Positions 1-8,066 of a DNA stretch of 64,000 nt are shown in pieces. A program made the translations under genes and the position numbers. The DNA is from Faucicola sp048551375. GTDB lineage: Bacteria > Pseudomonadota > Gammaproteobacteria > Pseudomonadales > Moraxellaceae. The stretch is from positions 124,001 to 188,000 of the forward strand of contig NZ_JBLYZJ010000003.1 of the NCBI RefSeq assembly GCF_048551375.1. Direction: 5' to 3'. The notes below the pieces were generated by a model. That model saw nothing but the letters and a program-made list of their open reading frames with translations. It was not told the origin of the DNA and made no database searches. How positions within the stretch are numbered: position 1 is the stretch's first letter; the number at the start of each line of letters is the position of its first letter.

Positions 1-246
1 ATCCGTAGTCAAACGGTGGATTATTTGCCGTTGGTGGGGCAAGTTTGGCATGGTAGCTTTTATAATAAGGGCTTTGAAACCGATAGCCGAGTGTGGACGT
101 TTTCGGCATTGGGGTCAAAGGGCTATGCCTATGCCCCTGTGTGTAGTGAATTGGTAGCAGGGCTGATGTGTGGGGAAATATTACCCTTGGCAAATAACAT
201 GGTGGGGAAATTAAGTCCGAATCGTAGAGTGTTACAGCAAACTTAA
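1..246 (+). CDS. mnmC: MnmC-like tRNA modification protein, C-terminal fragment
   Basis: The reading frame is open from the first base, so only the last 81 codons are present and the real start lies left of the window. The residues match the end of the FAD-dependent oxidase domain of MnmC: a DYLPLVG block, then a W-T-F-x-A-L-G-S-K-G-Y motif and an APVCSELVAGLMCGE helix, which in this family form the FAD-binding GSRG region and closing helix. MnmC finishes the mnm5s2U modification of wobble uridine in tRNA. Another FAD-dependent DAO-family oxidase is possible, because the N-terminal methyltransferase domain is outside the window. Translation ends at TAA, and no clear terminator separates it from the next gene. 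Confidence 0.65.
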   Translation: MRSQTVDYLPLVGQVWHGSFYNKGFETDSRVWTFSALGSKGYAYAPVCSELVAGLMCGEILPLANNMVGKLSPNRRVLQQT

Positions 247-343
247 CTTTTTCTTACCAAACCCTTCTACTTCGATACCTTAACTTGGCTTAAAATTATC
301 CAAATTGCTGATTTAGACATACAACAACAAAAAGGATAACTCC

Positions 344-1645
344 ATGAACGAAAAACAACCCCAAACCGTTGATAATTTTAACGATTTTAACCAAGCTATT
401 TTAAACGGTGTCAAACACATCACCATCACTCGCAGTATTTTTTGTTTAAGCAGTATCACCCTACCGCCCAATACCGTATTAGAGGGACAAAACCAAGAAA
501 ATGGGGTTAAGCCTTCGCTATCTTTTGCCGATACGCACGGTATCTGCGTGACCCAAAACAACCAAATCCATAACCTCAATATCCAAGCCGATGCCGATAA
601 AAAGGCGATTTTTAACAGTCTCATGGTCGAAGACTTGGGGCAATTTTCTTTCACCGATTTGACATTGGTTGGGCAGTTTAGTTTTATTTTACGCCGTGGG
701 GCAAAAACTGCCAATCTTGCTGTCAAAAACCTCGACATCATCTTTGCCGATACACGAAAAAACTTTGAGCAACCACAAAAATACGGAGCAAACGTGCTAC
801 AAGGGGCGTTTACCGTATTTAACCAAAACAGCGATGAAGCCAGTCTGATTACCCTCAACGTGGATAATATCAGTATCGGGCGTGAATATGCCCCTATCGT
901 TGGCTCTGGGCTGTTTGTGTCGGGCTTTGGCGATAAAGGCGGTCGACTTGTGGCGGATAAAATCACCACAGGGGCGATTTATTCCAACGGCAAATTACCA
1001 CAAGGTACGCCAAATATCATCACCGCAGGCGTGTTTGTGGTGTATGGTGCAGAAGTCAAAGAACTCATCCACAACGGTGAAATCACCACCTATGGCGTGA
1101 ATGACATGGTGTTAGATACGTGGGGAACGGTCGGTAACTGGACTTCTCACAAGGCGATTACCTCGTATGGGGCGAGTGGCATTGGCTTTGTTAACTTTGG
1201 TCAAGTGGAGAATTTTGTGGTAAAAGCCCCTGTCGTCACCTACGGACAAGGAGCAAGGGGCTACAACCAGTATGACGGCACGGTGAAAAATATCGAATTT
1301 GACAGTATTGCGACTTTTGGCAATGGCTCGATTGGCGTACAAATTAGCAAACCGATTGGCAACTTTACTGTACATAAAGACATCACCACGCATGGCGGTG
1401 AGGGTGATTCCTTGGTAAAAGGCGTGGTTGTTCAGCTCAAAGCGATTGCTTTGAGCGTGAAAGAAGATGGTGTGGTGGAAAATTTATCAGTTGGTGGCGA
1501 TATCGCAAGTCATGGCGATGGTGTAACGGCTTACGAAGTGGCAGGCGAAGTCAAAGCCTTGTCGGTGAAAGGCGAGATTAAAGCTCATGGTAAAAACGCT
1601 AAAAATGTTGATATGGTTGGTGAGGGCAAATCAACCACGATTTAA
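344..1645 (+). CDS. Uncharacterised repetitive, beta-helix-like protein
   Basis: This 433-residue protein starts at ATG 344 behind AAGGATAACTCC, a good ribosome binding site. I do not recognise a named family. It has no signal peptide and no obvious membrane segment. From about residue 200 onward it shows irregular repeats of roughly 25-35 residues with a recurring I/V-x-T-x-G core (ITTYG, ITSYG, VTYG, IATFG, ITTHG, IASHG, IKAHG) separated by hydrophobic strands such as VENFVVKAP and VENLSVGG. That pattern suggests a right-handed parallel beta-helix or similar solenoid. The N-terminal third contains LPPNTVLEG, similar to the first coil of pectate-lyase-like folds. It stands alone, flanked by an mnmC-like gene and a convergent YitT gene. 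Function unknown; it could be a surface or polysaccharide-interacting protein. Confidence 0.75.
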   Translation: MNEKQPQTVDNFNDFNQAILNGVKHITITRSIFCLSSITLPPNTVLEGQNQENGVKPSLSFADTHGICVTQNNQIHNLNIQADADKKAIFNSLMVEDLGQFSFTDLTLVGQFSFILRRGAKTANLAVKNLDIIFADTRKNFEQPQKYGANVLQGAFTVFNQNSDEASLITLNVDNISIGREYAPIVGSGLFVSGFGDKGGRLVADKITTGAIYSNGKLPQGTPNIITAGVFVVYGAEVKELIHNGEITTYGVNDMVLDTWGTVGNWTSHKAITSYGASGIGFVNFGQVENFVVKAPVVTYGQGARGYNQYDGTVKNIEFDSIATFGNGSIGVQISKPIGNFTVHKDITTHGGEGDSLVKGVVVQLKAIALSVKEDGVVENLSVGGDIASHGDGVTAYEVAGEVKALSVKGEIKAHGKNAKNVDMVGEGKSTTI

Positions 1646-1718
1646 TTAGGCGGTTTAATTAAACGATTGAATTAAAAGGTAAATTACACCGTGGTGTACT
1701 GATTGGCTTCCTATGCGA

Positions 1719-2363
1719 CTAATACGCCACATATCTATCTTGGCGGTGGTTGATGGTCAAAATCGCATTCAGCACTACCATGCCCAAAATCGAAATCGCA
1801 ATCAATTGCCAACTGACATACCACAGCGAAGCCAACAGTACCATCCCATCTAAGAACAACATCACCTTGCCCGCAGGGATTTTAAGATAGTGTTGGGCGT
1901 ATAATCCGATGATATTAAAGCCACCTAGACTGGCACGATGGCGGAATAAAATCAAAATCCCAACCCCAATCAACACATTGGCAAAAATACTGGCATATAA
2001 CGGCTGTACCTCACCCACCGAAACAAAATGTGGATGTAGCTCTGTCATTAACGAAAGGGTCGTTACCGCAATCAGTGTTTTTATCACCATCTGCTTACCC
2101 AAACGCAGATACGCCAAAACATAAAACGGCAAATTGAGTAGCCAAAACACCACACCAAACGGCAACGCAGTGGCTTTTTGAATCAATAATGACAGCCCTG
2201 CCGTACCACCCACCATTACGTGCGAATGTTGTAATAAAAGCAATGCAAACCCAATCATTGACGTACCGATAGTCACCGCAAATGCGTCTTCCATCAAGCT
2301 ATGGCTGATATTGTTGTCATTGGTGTCGGTCGTGGTATCGGCTGAAGTGGTTGAATCGGTCAT
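1719..2363 (-). CDS. YitT family membrane protein
   Basis: This 214-residue integral membrane protein has about six hydrophobic segments after a Ser/Thr/Asp-rich hydrophilic N-terminus of roughly 25 residues. The conserved signatures of the YitT/DUF161 family are visible: GGTAGLSLLIQK after the first helix and the related ASLGGFNIIGLY later, reflecting an internal duplication. The family is found in the inner membrane, and its transported substrate is not established. The gene is monocistronic, faces the beta-helix-like gene convergently and is followed at a distance by the glycan cluster. The DUF2179 domain present in many longer YitT proteins is absent, which fits the short form common in gammaproteobacteria. 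Confidence 0.8.
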   Translation of the reverse strand: MTDSTTSADTTTDTNDNNISHSLMEDAFAVTIGTSMIGFALLLLQHSHVMVGGTAGLSLLIQKATALPFGVVFWLLNLPFYVLAYLRLGKQMVIKTLIAVTTLSLMTELHPHFVSVGEVQPLYASIFANVLIGVGILILFRHRASLGGFNIIGLYAQHYLKIPAGKVMLFLDGMVLLASLWYVSWQLIAISILGMVVLNAILTINHRQDRYVAY

Positions 2364-2511
2364 GGTTGGCTCTATATTGCAGGTTTAAGGCTTCAAGTTT
2401 TAAGTTTCATATTGATTGAAAAGCTTGGGTGGAAAAAACTTGCATAAAATAGGGCAAATTGCAGGGATATTCAAGGGGAATTTAGGGCTTGGTAACAGTT
2501 TATTGAATTTT

Positions 2512-3321
2512 CTATTTTCTCAAAAGCTTTTGATACACCCAACTTCTTAACCCATTCGGCAATAACCGCACAGGCAGTCGAATGGCGAGATTTTTAATCA
2601 TTTGAGTAAGGGTCAAAAAACCCTGCTGATAAAATTTACCTTGTATATCAAGCTCATACTTGGCATAGTCTAGCCCACCACGCCTTTCGTACATCGCCTC
2701 GCCTGCCCTTGCATACACTAGCACATCAGGCAGATTGGCAAACTGCTGACCTGCCAACAACAACCGCACCCACAAATCATAATCCTCAAACAACGGAGCA
2801 TGACGGTAGCTACCCACCTTTAGCACGGCTGATTTTTTGAAAGCCACCGTCATATGATTGATGGGATTACGAGATTTAGCGGATTGTAAAATCGCTTCAT
2901 GCGTGGTCGGTACTTGGCGTGAGGCTTTGCCGTTAGAGATATTGCCTTCAAATTCAATGATTTGCCCGCCCAGTACGTCAATGGATGGATGTTGCTCAAT
3001 ATAGGCGATTTGCATGGCAAAGCGATTATCAACACAGATATCATCGGTATCCATGCGAATCACCCACTCATGTGAGCATTGGTTTAGCCCTGCATTTAAC
3101 GCCTGCCCTAGCCCTACATTCTTTTCTAAAGCAATGATTTTTAGCGGTAATTTGGATTTAAAATCATTCACCACTTGTTGCAAATGTGGGTTAATTGAGC
3201 CATCAAATACCAATACAATCTCATCGGCTGGCAAGGTCTGTGCGACTAGGCTTTGCAAACAGGCTTGTAAATAATTGGGCTGTTCTTTGTCATACAAAGA
3301 CATCAATACGGAAAATTTCAT
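2512..3321 (-). CDS. Family 2 glycosyltransferase
   Basis: A GT-A-fold glycosyltransferase of family 2, about 269 residues from the preferred ATG at 3321. That start begins MKFSVLMSLYD, the canonical first strand of GT2 enzymes, and lies one base after the upstream gene's stop; the open frame runs six codons further. Visible motifs are DEIVLVFDGS (nucleotide-sugar strand), the metal-binding RMDTDD block near residue 92, and EDYDLWVRLL, the ED acceptor/base motif. It is expected to add one sugar to a lipid-linked or lipooligosaccharide acceptor at the cytoplasmic face. It is the last gene of the minus-strand glycan cluster, tightly coupled to the GT14-like and GT52 genes, so it probably builds the same glycan. 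Donor and acceptor cannot be read from the sequence. Confidence 0.85.
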   Translation of the reverse strand: MKFSVLMSLYDKEQPNYLQACLQSLVAQTLPADEIVLVFDGSINPHLQQVVNDFKSKLPLKIIALEKNVGLGQALNAGLNQCSHEWVIRMDTDDICVDNRFAMQIAYIEQHPSIDVLGGQIIEFEGNISNGKASRQVPTTHEAILQSAKSRNPINHMTVAFKKSAVLKVGSYRHAPLFEDYDLWVRLLLAGQQFANLPDVLVYARAGEAMYERRGGLDYAKYELDIQGKFYQQGFLTLTQMIKNLAIRLPVRLLPNGLRSWVYQKLLRK

Positions 3322-3322
3322 G

Positions 3323-4162
3323 TTAGCTACTCGCCCCATTCTCTAACCAACCCATCGCCACCGCCTTATCCACTTTACGAGCGAACCAAAACCCATCGTT
3401 TTTTGCCTGTTGTAATTTTGGTAAATCCAAATAAAGCGGACTATTGCCATTATTCACCGCTTTATCAAAAATAATGAATCGTTTGTTATCATTGGCAACG
3501 GTTAAATCGGCTTTTTCTTGACCTAGCTTTTCTTTGATAATGGTTTGAAAAAAATGCTCATCTGGCACAAGTTTTCGCTCAAAAAACTGGCGATATTCAT
3601 CCACAAACGGCAAAATCTTCGCCCAATCTTCACGAGTGACCGAAAACCATTGCGAGCCAAAATACACTGACTGTTGATAAGGTGATAGTTTCGCCAAACC
3701 TTGATAGCCTTTGGTCAACACTTTACCAATAAATTGCCGTTGCCAATCGGTATCAGCGTGCAAGGTATCCGAGCGAAAGCGATATCCATACCTCGGAGCA
3801 AGCTCACAAGTCAACATCATGGCAAAATTAAACTGCATTTTCCAATTTTGTTCAATGGTATCAAAGTCTTGCAATACCACATCTTCACCACTAATCAGAT
3901 GAAAAAACTGATTGTCAGTATTGGCAAAAGCCGTATCAAACAGGGCTAACGTGGCTTTGACTTGGCTAAACCCGCCCCACTTCACATCAATGCGATGGTT
4001 TATAATAACTATATTTGCTAAGTTTTCATATTGCGTGAGTAAGCTGTCATCGCATTTTTTATCAAAATGCACATAAAAATTGACGTTGGGCGTGCGTTTT
4101 GCCAATTCGATAAAATAATCAATTGGCTTGTGGGTTTGGATAAGGACGGCGTGTTTTTTCAA
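3323..4162 (-). CDS. Core-2/I-branching (GT14-like) beta-glycosyltransferase
   Basis: The protein resembles bacterial members of the beta-1,6-N-acetylglucosaminyltransferase (GT14) family. It has KKHAVLIQTHK at the start, NFYVHFDKK (the xYxHxD strand), VKWGGFSQVKATLALF, the signature FFHLISGEDVVL, and GSQWFSVTRED followed by VPDEHFFQTI. These enzymes transfer HexNAc or similar sugars without a DxD metal site. The start is uncertain. An upstream ATG at 4219 would encode residues read through an inserted palindromic repeat and overlap the previous gene by 56 bp. A TTG at 4162, directly after the GGGAGGGGG of the repeat and one base after the upstream stop, fits the conserved N-terminus better and is reported here. 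It is coupled to the GT2 gene downstream. Confidence 0.75.
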   Translation of the reverse strand: MKKHAVLIQTHKPIDYFIELAKRTPNVNFYVHFDKKCDDSLLTQYENLANIVIINHRIDVKWGGFSQVKATLALFDTAFANTDNQFFHLISGEDVVLQDFDTIEQNWKMQFNFAMMLTCELAPRYGYRFRSDTLHADTDWQRQFIGKVLTKGYQGLAKLSPYQQSVYFGSQWFSVTREDWAKILPFVDEYRQFFERKLVPDEHFFQTIIKEKLGQEKADLTVANDNKRFIIFDKAVNNGNSPLYLDLPKLQQAKNDGFWFARKVDKAVAMGWLENGASS

Positions 4163-4163
4163 T

Positions 4164-5183
4164 TTAACCCCCTCCCTTAGTAAAGGGAGGGCTGGGGAGG
4201 GATTCATTATCCAAGTCAATCATGGTAAAACCTTTTTCTGCCAAAAATTCATACGCCTCGCTAAAGCGTTGATATAACGGCTGATTATAGACGATAAAAA
4301 TATCCACTCTCGGAAAATCTCGCAAGGTAAATACTGCCGTACTCATAAAGGTATAAAGCTCATAACGACAATGCGGATTGGCGGTTAGCTCATCGGACAG
4401 ATAGTCTTCGATGATTTTCTCGCTATGAATCACCGTCATTTTATCGCTAAAATCGAGATTTTCTCTGGGGTGCGGACAAAAATACTCGGTTTGATAATCA
4501 CGAATCAGTTTATCTACAACCTCATGGTACACCGTTTCACCGACAAAATTATCAATCGCTTGTCCAAGAATTAGGCGTTTCACTTGATTGGTTTCGACTG
4601 CGGTATTTTCACTATTTTGCGTTAGCAATTCAATGACTTGGATGTTTTCGACAAGGTTTTTTTCATGCGGAAAAATGGTGTAATGGCGTGCCGTTTTTGC
4701 TAGAATCGATGGAATATCAGGATAGCGAATACCGACCAACTTTTTAAACAATCGCATCGGCAATGATTTTGGTAACGGATTAAAATAAGTGGAATTGGGG
4801 AAAATATTGGCTGTACCATCATCAAAGGTGTAGAGCTTGCTAAATTTTACTTTAGAAATAACATATTGCAAAAACAACACATCTAAACTAGCAAGGTACG
4901 CCCCTTCAATTGGTTGTTGCCAAATACCGAATTGTTGTAGCGTGGTTTTTAAACGGTTTAACGTGGCAAATCGCTCGCCCCACGTTTGGTTTTTTAGCTC
5001 GATAAAGGCAGATTGTTGGCAGACTTTAGCAAGTTGTTGATAATAATGATGATGTTTAGGATTGTCACCATACGGCAAATATAAGCCGATAAATGCAGAT
5101 TGGCTGTTATTAATTTGATTGGTTTCGATAATGCGTTTGGCAATCAAAACTTGTAAGGGCGTGATACAGATAATGAGGTTCAT
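4164..5183 (-). CDS. GT52 family (sialyl/nonulosonyl-type) glycosyltransferase
   Basis: A 339-residue protein with hallmarks of glycosyltransferase family 52, which includes lipooligosaccharide alpha-2,3-sialyltransferase (Lst) and LsgB. It shows an MNLIICITPLQVLIAKRII start, the SLDVLFLQYVI helix, the YTFDDGTANI motif, and a C-terminal half with CPHPRENL and DIFIVYNQ blocks. Family members use CMP-nonulosonic acids or other nucleotide sugars. Because the same operon makes CMP-pseudaminic acid, pseudaminic acid is the likely donor (inference). Its ATG overlaps the stop of the flippase gene by 4 bp (ATGA). The last residues (LPSPPFTKGGG) are encoded by a short palindromic repeat inserted at the 3' end, so the native C-terminus has probably been altered without touching the catalytic core. 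Confidence 0.8.
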   Translation of the reverse strand: MNLIICITPLQVLIAKRIIETNQINNSQSAFIGLYLPYGDNPKHHHYYQQLAKVCQQSAFIELKNQTWGERFATLNRLKTTLQQFGIWQQPIEGAYLASLDVLFLQYVISKVKFSKLYTFDDGTANIFPNSTYFNPLPKSLPMRLFKKLVGIRYPDIPSILAKTARHYTIFPHEKNLVENIQVIELLTQNSENTAVETNQVKRLILGQAIDNFVGETVYHEVVDKLIRDYQTEYFCPHPRENLDFSDKMTVIHSEKIIEDYLSDELTANPHCRYELYTFMSTAVFTLRDFPRVDIFIVYNQPLYQRFSEAYEFLAEKGFTMIDLDNESLPSPPFTKGGG

Positions 5184-6427
5184 TTGCTAATTTTTTCTTG
5201 ATTAACCTGTAAGCTAAAATAATATAAAAATGGTAAAATCGCCACGTTACTAACGATGGTCGCCAATGGTACATAGCTCAATGCCATTCGGCTAGTCACC
5301 CATAACATCGCTAAATAAATAAGGGTCGATAGCACCGAAGCCGTGGCAATTTGGCGATTTTTGGCATGATAAAATAAAAAATTAACCAACAAAAGATAAG
5401 GAATCGTCAGCGAAAACGCCCCCACAAATACTGCCGTATAATACTGACTATCGGCAAAATTCGCCCCCAACACCCATGCAAATACCGCCTTTGGCACAAG
5501 CCACGCCACCCCTGCCAACACAGGGGCAATCGCAAAACTTAACCAAAACCAACGCTGTAATTGGGCTAGGCGGATAGTATTTTTCTTTAATTTTTCATAC
5601 AGATACGGCACACTGGCACTGTTGATTGCCATAATCACAATGCTTACGCTACTGGCGATTTGCACCCCTGCCGAGTACACGCCCAACGCCTCGCTACTAA
5701 ACTGCTGATAAATCATCAAGCGGTCAAATTGCCCTTTTACCGTATAACTTAACGCATGAAACAGCAACGGGAAACCGAACAATAGTAAATAGCGAAACCC
5801 CAACATAAAACGTCTTGGGGTAACGGCAAAACGCAAACCAAATTGTCGCTTGGCAAGCCATAACGCACCGATAAAAGTCAAACAAAACGACAACGCCACC
5901 GCTAGCAAGCGTAACGCCACTTTATCGCTGTCAATCAGTTGAAACATTAGCACGGTAAACAGCACATTGCTCAACGCCAAGCTGATTTGAATAGCAAAAT
6001 AGCTAAGTGGGCGTTTTTGGCATTGGCGTAGGGCAAGTTGGTTTTGCACAAGGCTTTGGAACAGGGCGGTCAGACAGGCATATAGCAGTAATTCATCGCC
6101 CAATAGTCCACAAATAACGCTCGCCAGCCCCCACACGATGGCACTATACACACCACCTGCCACCAATACATTACCCAACCCATGTTTACCATACACATAG
6201 TAATAGCGTGTCAATGCCCCACTTTGGGAAAGGCTGACAAAAATCAATAAAAATGCCGTGACTGCCGTGTAATACGACAATGACCCAAACCCTGCCGTTC
6301 CCAGTTGGCGTGTGAGATACGGCAACAGCAAAAACGGCACGGCTTTGGCGGTCATCTCGCCCATGACATACACGAGGCTGTCTTTGAGTAGGGCGGATTT
6401 GGCAAGGGTTTGTATTTTGGTTAGCAT
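5180..6427 (-). CDS. wzx: Wzx-type oligosaccharide flippase
   Basis: A 415-residue polytopic membrane protein with about 12 hydrophobic segments. It carries the N-terminal hallmark of the polysaccharide flippase (MOP/MATE) family: DSLVYVMGEMTAKAVPFLLLPYLTRQLGTAGFG, given here only as the region at residues 15-48. Wzx proteins move undecaprenyl-diphosphate-linked oligosaccharides from the cytoplasmic to the periplasmic face of the inner membrane. It lies between pseI (12-bp gap) and the GT52 gene (4-bp overlap), so the glycan built here is probably lipid-linked and exported. That matches the PglL-like ligase and initiating transferase at 37.6-40.8 kb. Substrate specificity cannot be inferred from sequence. 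Confidence 0.88.
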   Translation of the reverse strand: MLTKIQTLAKSALLKDSLVYVMGEMTAKAVPFLLLPYLTRQLGTAGFGSLSYYTAVTAFLLIFVSLSQSGALTRYYYVYGKHGLGNVLVAGGVYSAIVWGLASVICGLLGDELLLYACLTALFQSLVQNQLALRQCQKRPLSYFAIQISLALSNVLFTVLMFQLIDSDKVALRLLAVALSFCLTFIGALWLAKRQFGLRFAVTPRRFMLGFRYLLLFGFPLLFHALSYTVKGQFDRLMIYQQFSSEALGVYSAGVQIASSVSIVIMAINSASVPYLYEKLKKNTIRLAQLQRWFWLSFAIAPVLAGVAWLVPKAVFAWVLGANFADSQYYTAVFVGAFSLTIPYLLLVNFLFYHAKNRQIATASVLSTLIYLAMLWVTSRMALSYVPLATIVSNVAILPFLYYFSLQVNQEKISK

Positions 6428-6439
6428 GGGAAATTTAAA

Positions 6440-7498
6440 TCACGACTTCACAATCTTATCCCAAGCCGTTGGCGTGTTTTTGACAATATCAACCGCCACT
6501 TTTTTACCCAATAATTCATCATAAAACTTCGGTGCAAGCCCAAATCCTGGACGAACGCTACGAATATGCTGTGGCGTAATGACCTCGCCTGCCTGCATAT
6601 CTTGCACAAAATAGAGCGAACGGCGAAATTGAGCATTGCCGATTTCACTCGACTTACGACCATAATCCACCTGCCCCAAGGCTTGCCAAGCGGTTTTGCT
6701 ATCACGGCAAAGGGCGGTCAATTCATCAGCTTCGAGCGAAAAACTGTCATCCGCCCCACCGCCATTGCGGTCTAGGGTCACGTGTTTTTCGATGATACAC
6801 GCCCCCAACACCACACTACTGATGGCAGTCGTATTATCGAGCGTATGGTCGGACAAGCCCACTGGCACGCCAAAGCGAGTTTGCATATCCAAGATGGTGC
6901 GTAGGTTGTAGTCCTGTGCAGGGGCAGGATAGCCACTCACACAGTGCAATAACGCAAGCTCACGACAACCACCGTCACGAGCGGATGCGACCGCCTCGGC
7001 GATTTCATCACTGTCCGCCATGCCTGTGGAAATAATCATCGGCTTGCCTGTACTGGCAACGTATTTAATCAGGGGTAAATCCACCGCTTCAAACGAGGCG
7101 ATTTTGTACGCAGGGGCGTTTAAGTCTTCGAGCAAATCTACTGCGGTATGGTCAAACGGTGAGCTAAACATGGTAATGCCGACTTTGCGAGCGTAGTCAA
7201 ACAGGGGCTTATGCCAATCCCAAGGTGTGTAGGCTTGCTGATAAAGTTCGTACAGGGTGCGACCGTCCCACAGTCCGCCATGAATTTGAAAGTCTGGGGC
7301 GGTGCTGTCAAGGGTGATGGTGTCTGGGGTGTAGGTTTGCATTTTGACGGCATCTGCACCGCTTGCCTTTGCCATGTCGATAATGCGATAGGCGTTGTTA
7401 ATGTCGCCATTGTGGTTGGCGGACATCTCGGCGATGATGTAGGGGGCATGGTCAATGCCGATGGGGCGGTTGTTGATTTGGAATTGGTTTTTAGTCAT
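6440..7498 (-). CDS. pseI: Pseudaminic acid synthase PseI
   Basis: This 352-residue enzyme of the NeuB/PseI family condenses 2,4-diacetamido-2,4,6-trideoxy-L-altrose with phosphoenolpyruvate to give pseudaminic acid. The TIM-barrel is recognisable from YIIAEMSANHNGD, ADAVKMQTYTPDTITLD, FSSPFDHTAVDLLE, APAYKIASFEAVDLPLI, ISTGMAD, LLHCVSGYPAP, GLSDHT and IIEKHVTLDR. The region from about residue 285 is the SAF/antifreeze-like lid that completes the site. Motifs such as the FSSPFD block and PDTITLD fit PseI better than NeuB or LegI. The ATG follows GGAAATAATCC, inside the end of the preceding Imm63-like gene, showing translational coupling. Its substrate would come from the PseG-PseH fusion two genes upstream. 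Confidence 0.92.
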   Translation of the reverse strand: MTKNQFQINNRPIGIDHAPYIIAEMSANHNGDINNAYRIIDMAKASGADAVKMQTYTPDTITLDSTAPDFQIHGGLWDGRTLYELYQQAYTPWDWHKPLFDYARKVGITMFSSPFDHTAVDLLEDLNAPAYKIASFEAVDLPLIKYVASTGKPMIISTGMADSDEIAEAVASARDGGCRELALLHCVSGYPAPAQDYNLRTILDMQTRFGVPVGLSDHTLDNTTAISSVVLGACIIEKHVTLDRNGGGADDSFSLEADELTALCRDSKTAWQALGQVDYGRKSSEIGNAQFRRSLYFVQDMQAGEVITPQHIRSVRPGFGLAPKFYDELLGKKVAVDIVKNTPTAWDKIVKS

Positions 7499-7501
7499 GG
7501 A

Positions 7502-8056
7502 TTATTTCCAACGATATAAATAAGGTTTAATCAAGCATTTGAATATAGTAAACAACTCTTTTAGGTCAATCGTTTCATCTACTGGCAATGATAAAATTAA
7601 AGGCTTTGGTTTGCCAGTTTTACCAATTTCTTGAATAATTTCAATGGGCATTTTATCCTTTATCATAATTGGCTCTAACTCATAATAAAGCTTCTCTCGC
7701 CAACCCAACTGATATTTGTCTAACAACTCAATGTAATACAACATCATGCCAAACGTGATTATTCGACCATCCAAGCCATATCGCCTATGTTGTAATTCGT
7801 AGCCAAAACCTAACTCAGGAATCCCATCTCTAATAGGGTAATATAAGACAATATCTTTGTTTTCTGATGTGATATCTTCGCTACATTGTCCTCTTTCACA
7901 ATAACCATAAGTGTAGTTATTATCTCGATAGCGAATATAAACACTTTCATGATTATAGGCAAATTGATAATCACCGACTTTAAAAGGCAACGTTAAATTT
8001 GCTTGTGAAAATAAACTTTTCAATTCATCAATAAAGGCTTGCTCATACTGATTCAT
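7502..8056 (-). CDS. Imm63-like immunity-family protein
   Basis: A 184-residue soluble, acidic/aromatic protein with no signal peptide. From memory of the family, the middle resembles Imm63 immunity proteins: YGYCERGQ (the Y-x-V-ERGQ strand), then FGYELQHRRYGLDGR, ITFGMMLYYIELLDKYQ and LGWREKLYYELEPIM. These line up with the family pattern YELKHR-x(4)-D-RR-x(2)-F-x(3)-LLxKLxPxW. Imm63 proteins are predicted to neutralise polymorphic toxins. No toxin gene is visible nearby; the gene sits inside the pse operon, 10 bp from the PseG-PseH gene and 3 bp from pseI. It may be an orphan immunity gene or a member co-opted for another job. The family assignment is by eye. Confidence 0.6.
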   Translation of the reverse strand: MNQYEQAFIDELKSLFSQANLTLPFKVGDYQFAYNHESVYIRYRDNNYTYGYCERGQCSEDITSENKDIVLYYPIRDGIPELGFGYELQHRRYGLDGRIITFGMMLYYIELLDKYQLGWREKLYYELEPIMIKDKMPIEIIQEIGKTGKPKPLILSLPVDETIDLKELFTIFKCLIKPYLYRWK

Positions 8057-8066
8057 GCAGAATCTC

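Noticed and set aside
313..969. 218-codon minus-strand frame opposite the beta-helix-like gene
   Set aside because: Antisense to a better supported frame with a good ribosome site, and rich in Ser/Leu/Cys as expected of a shadow frame.
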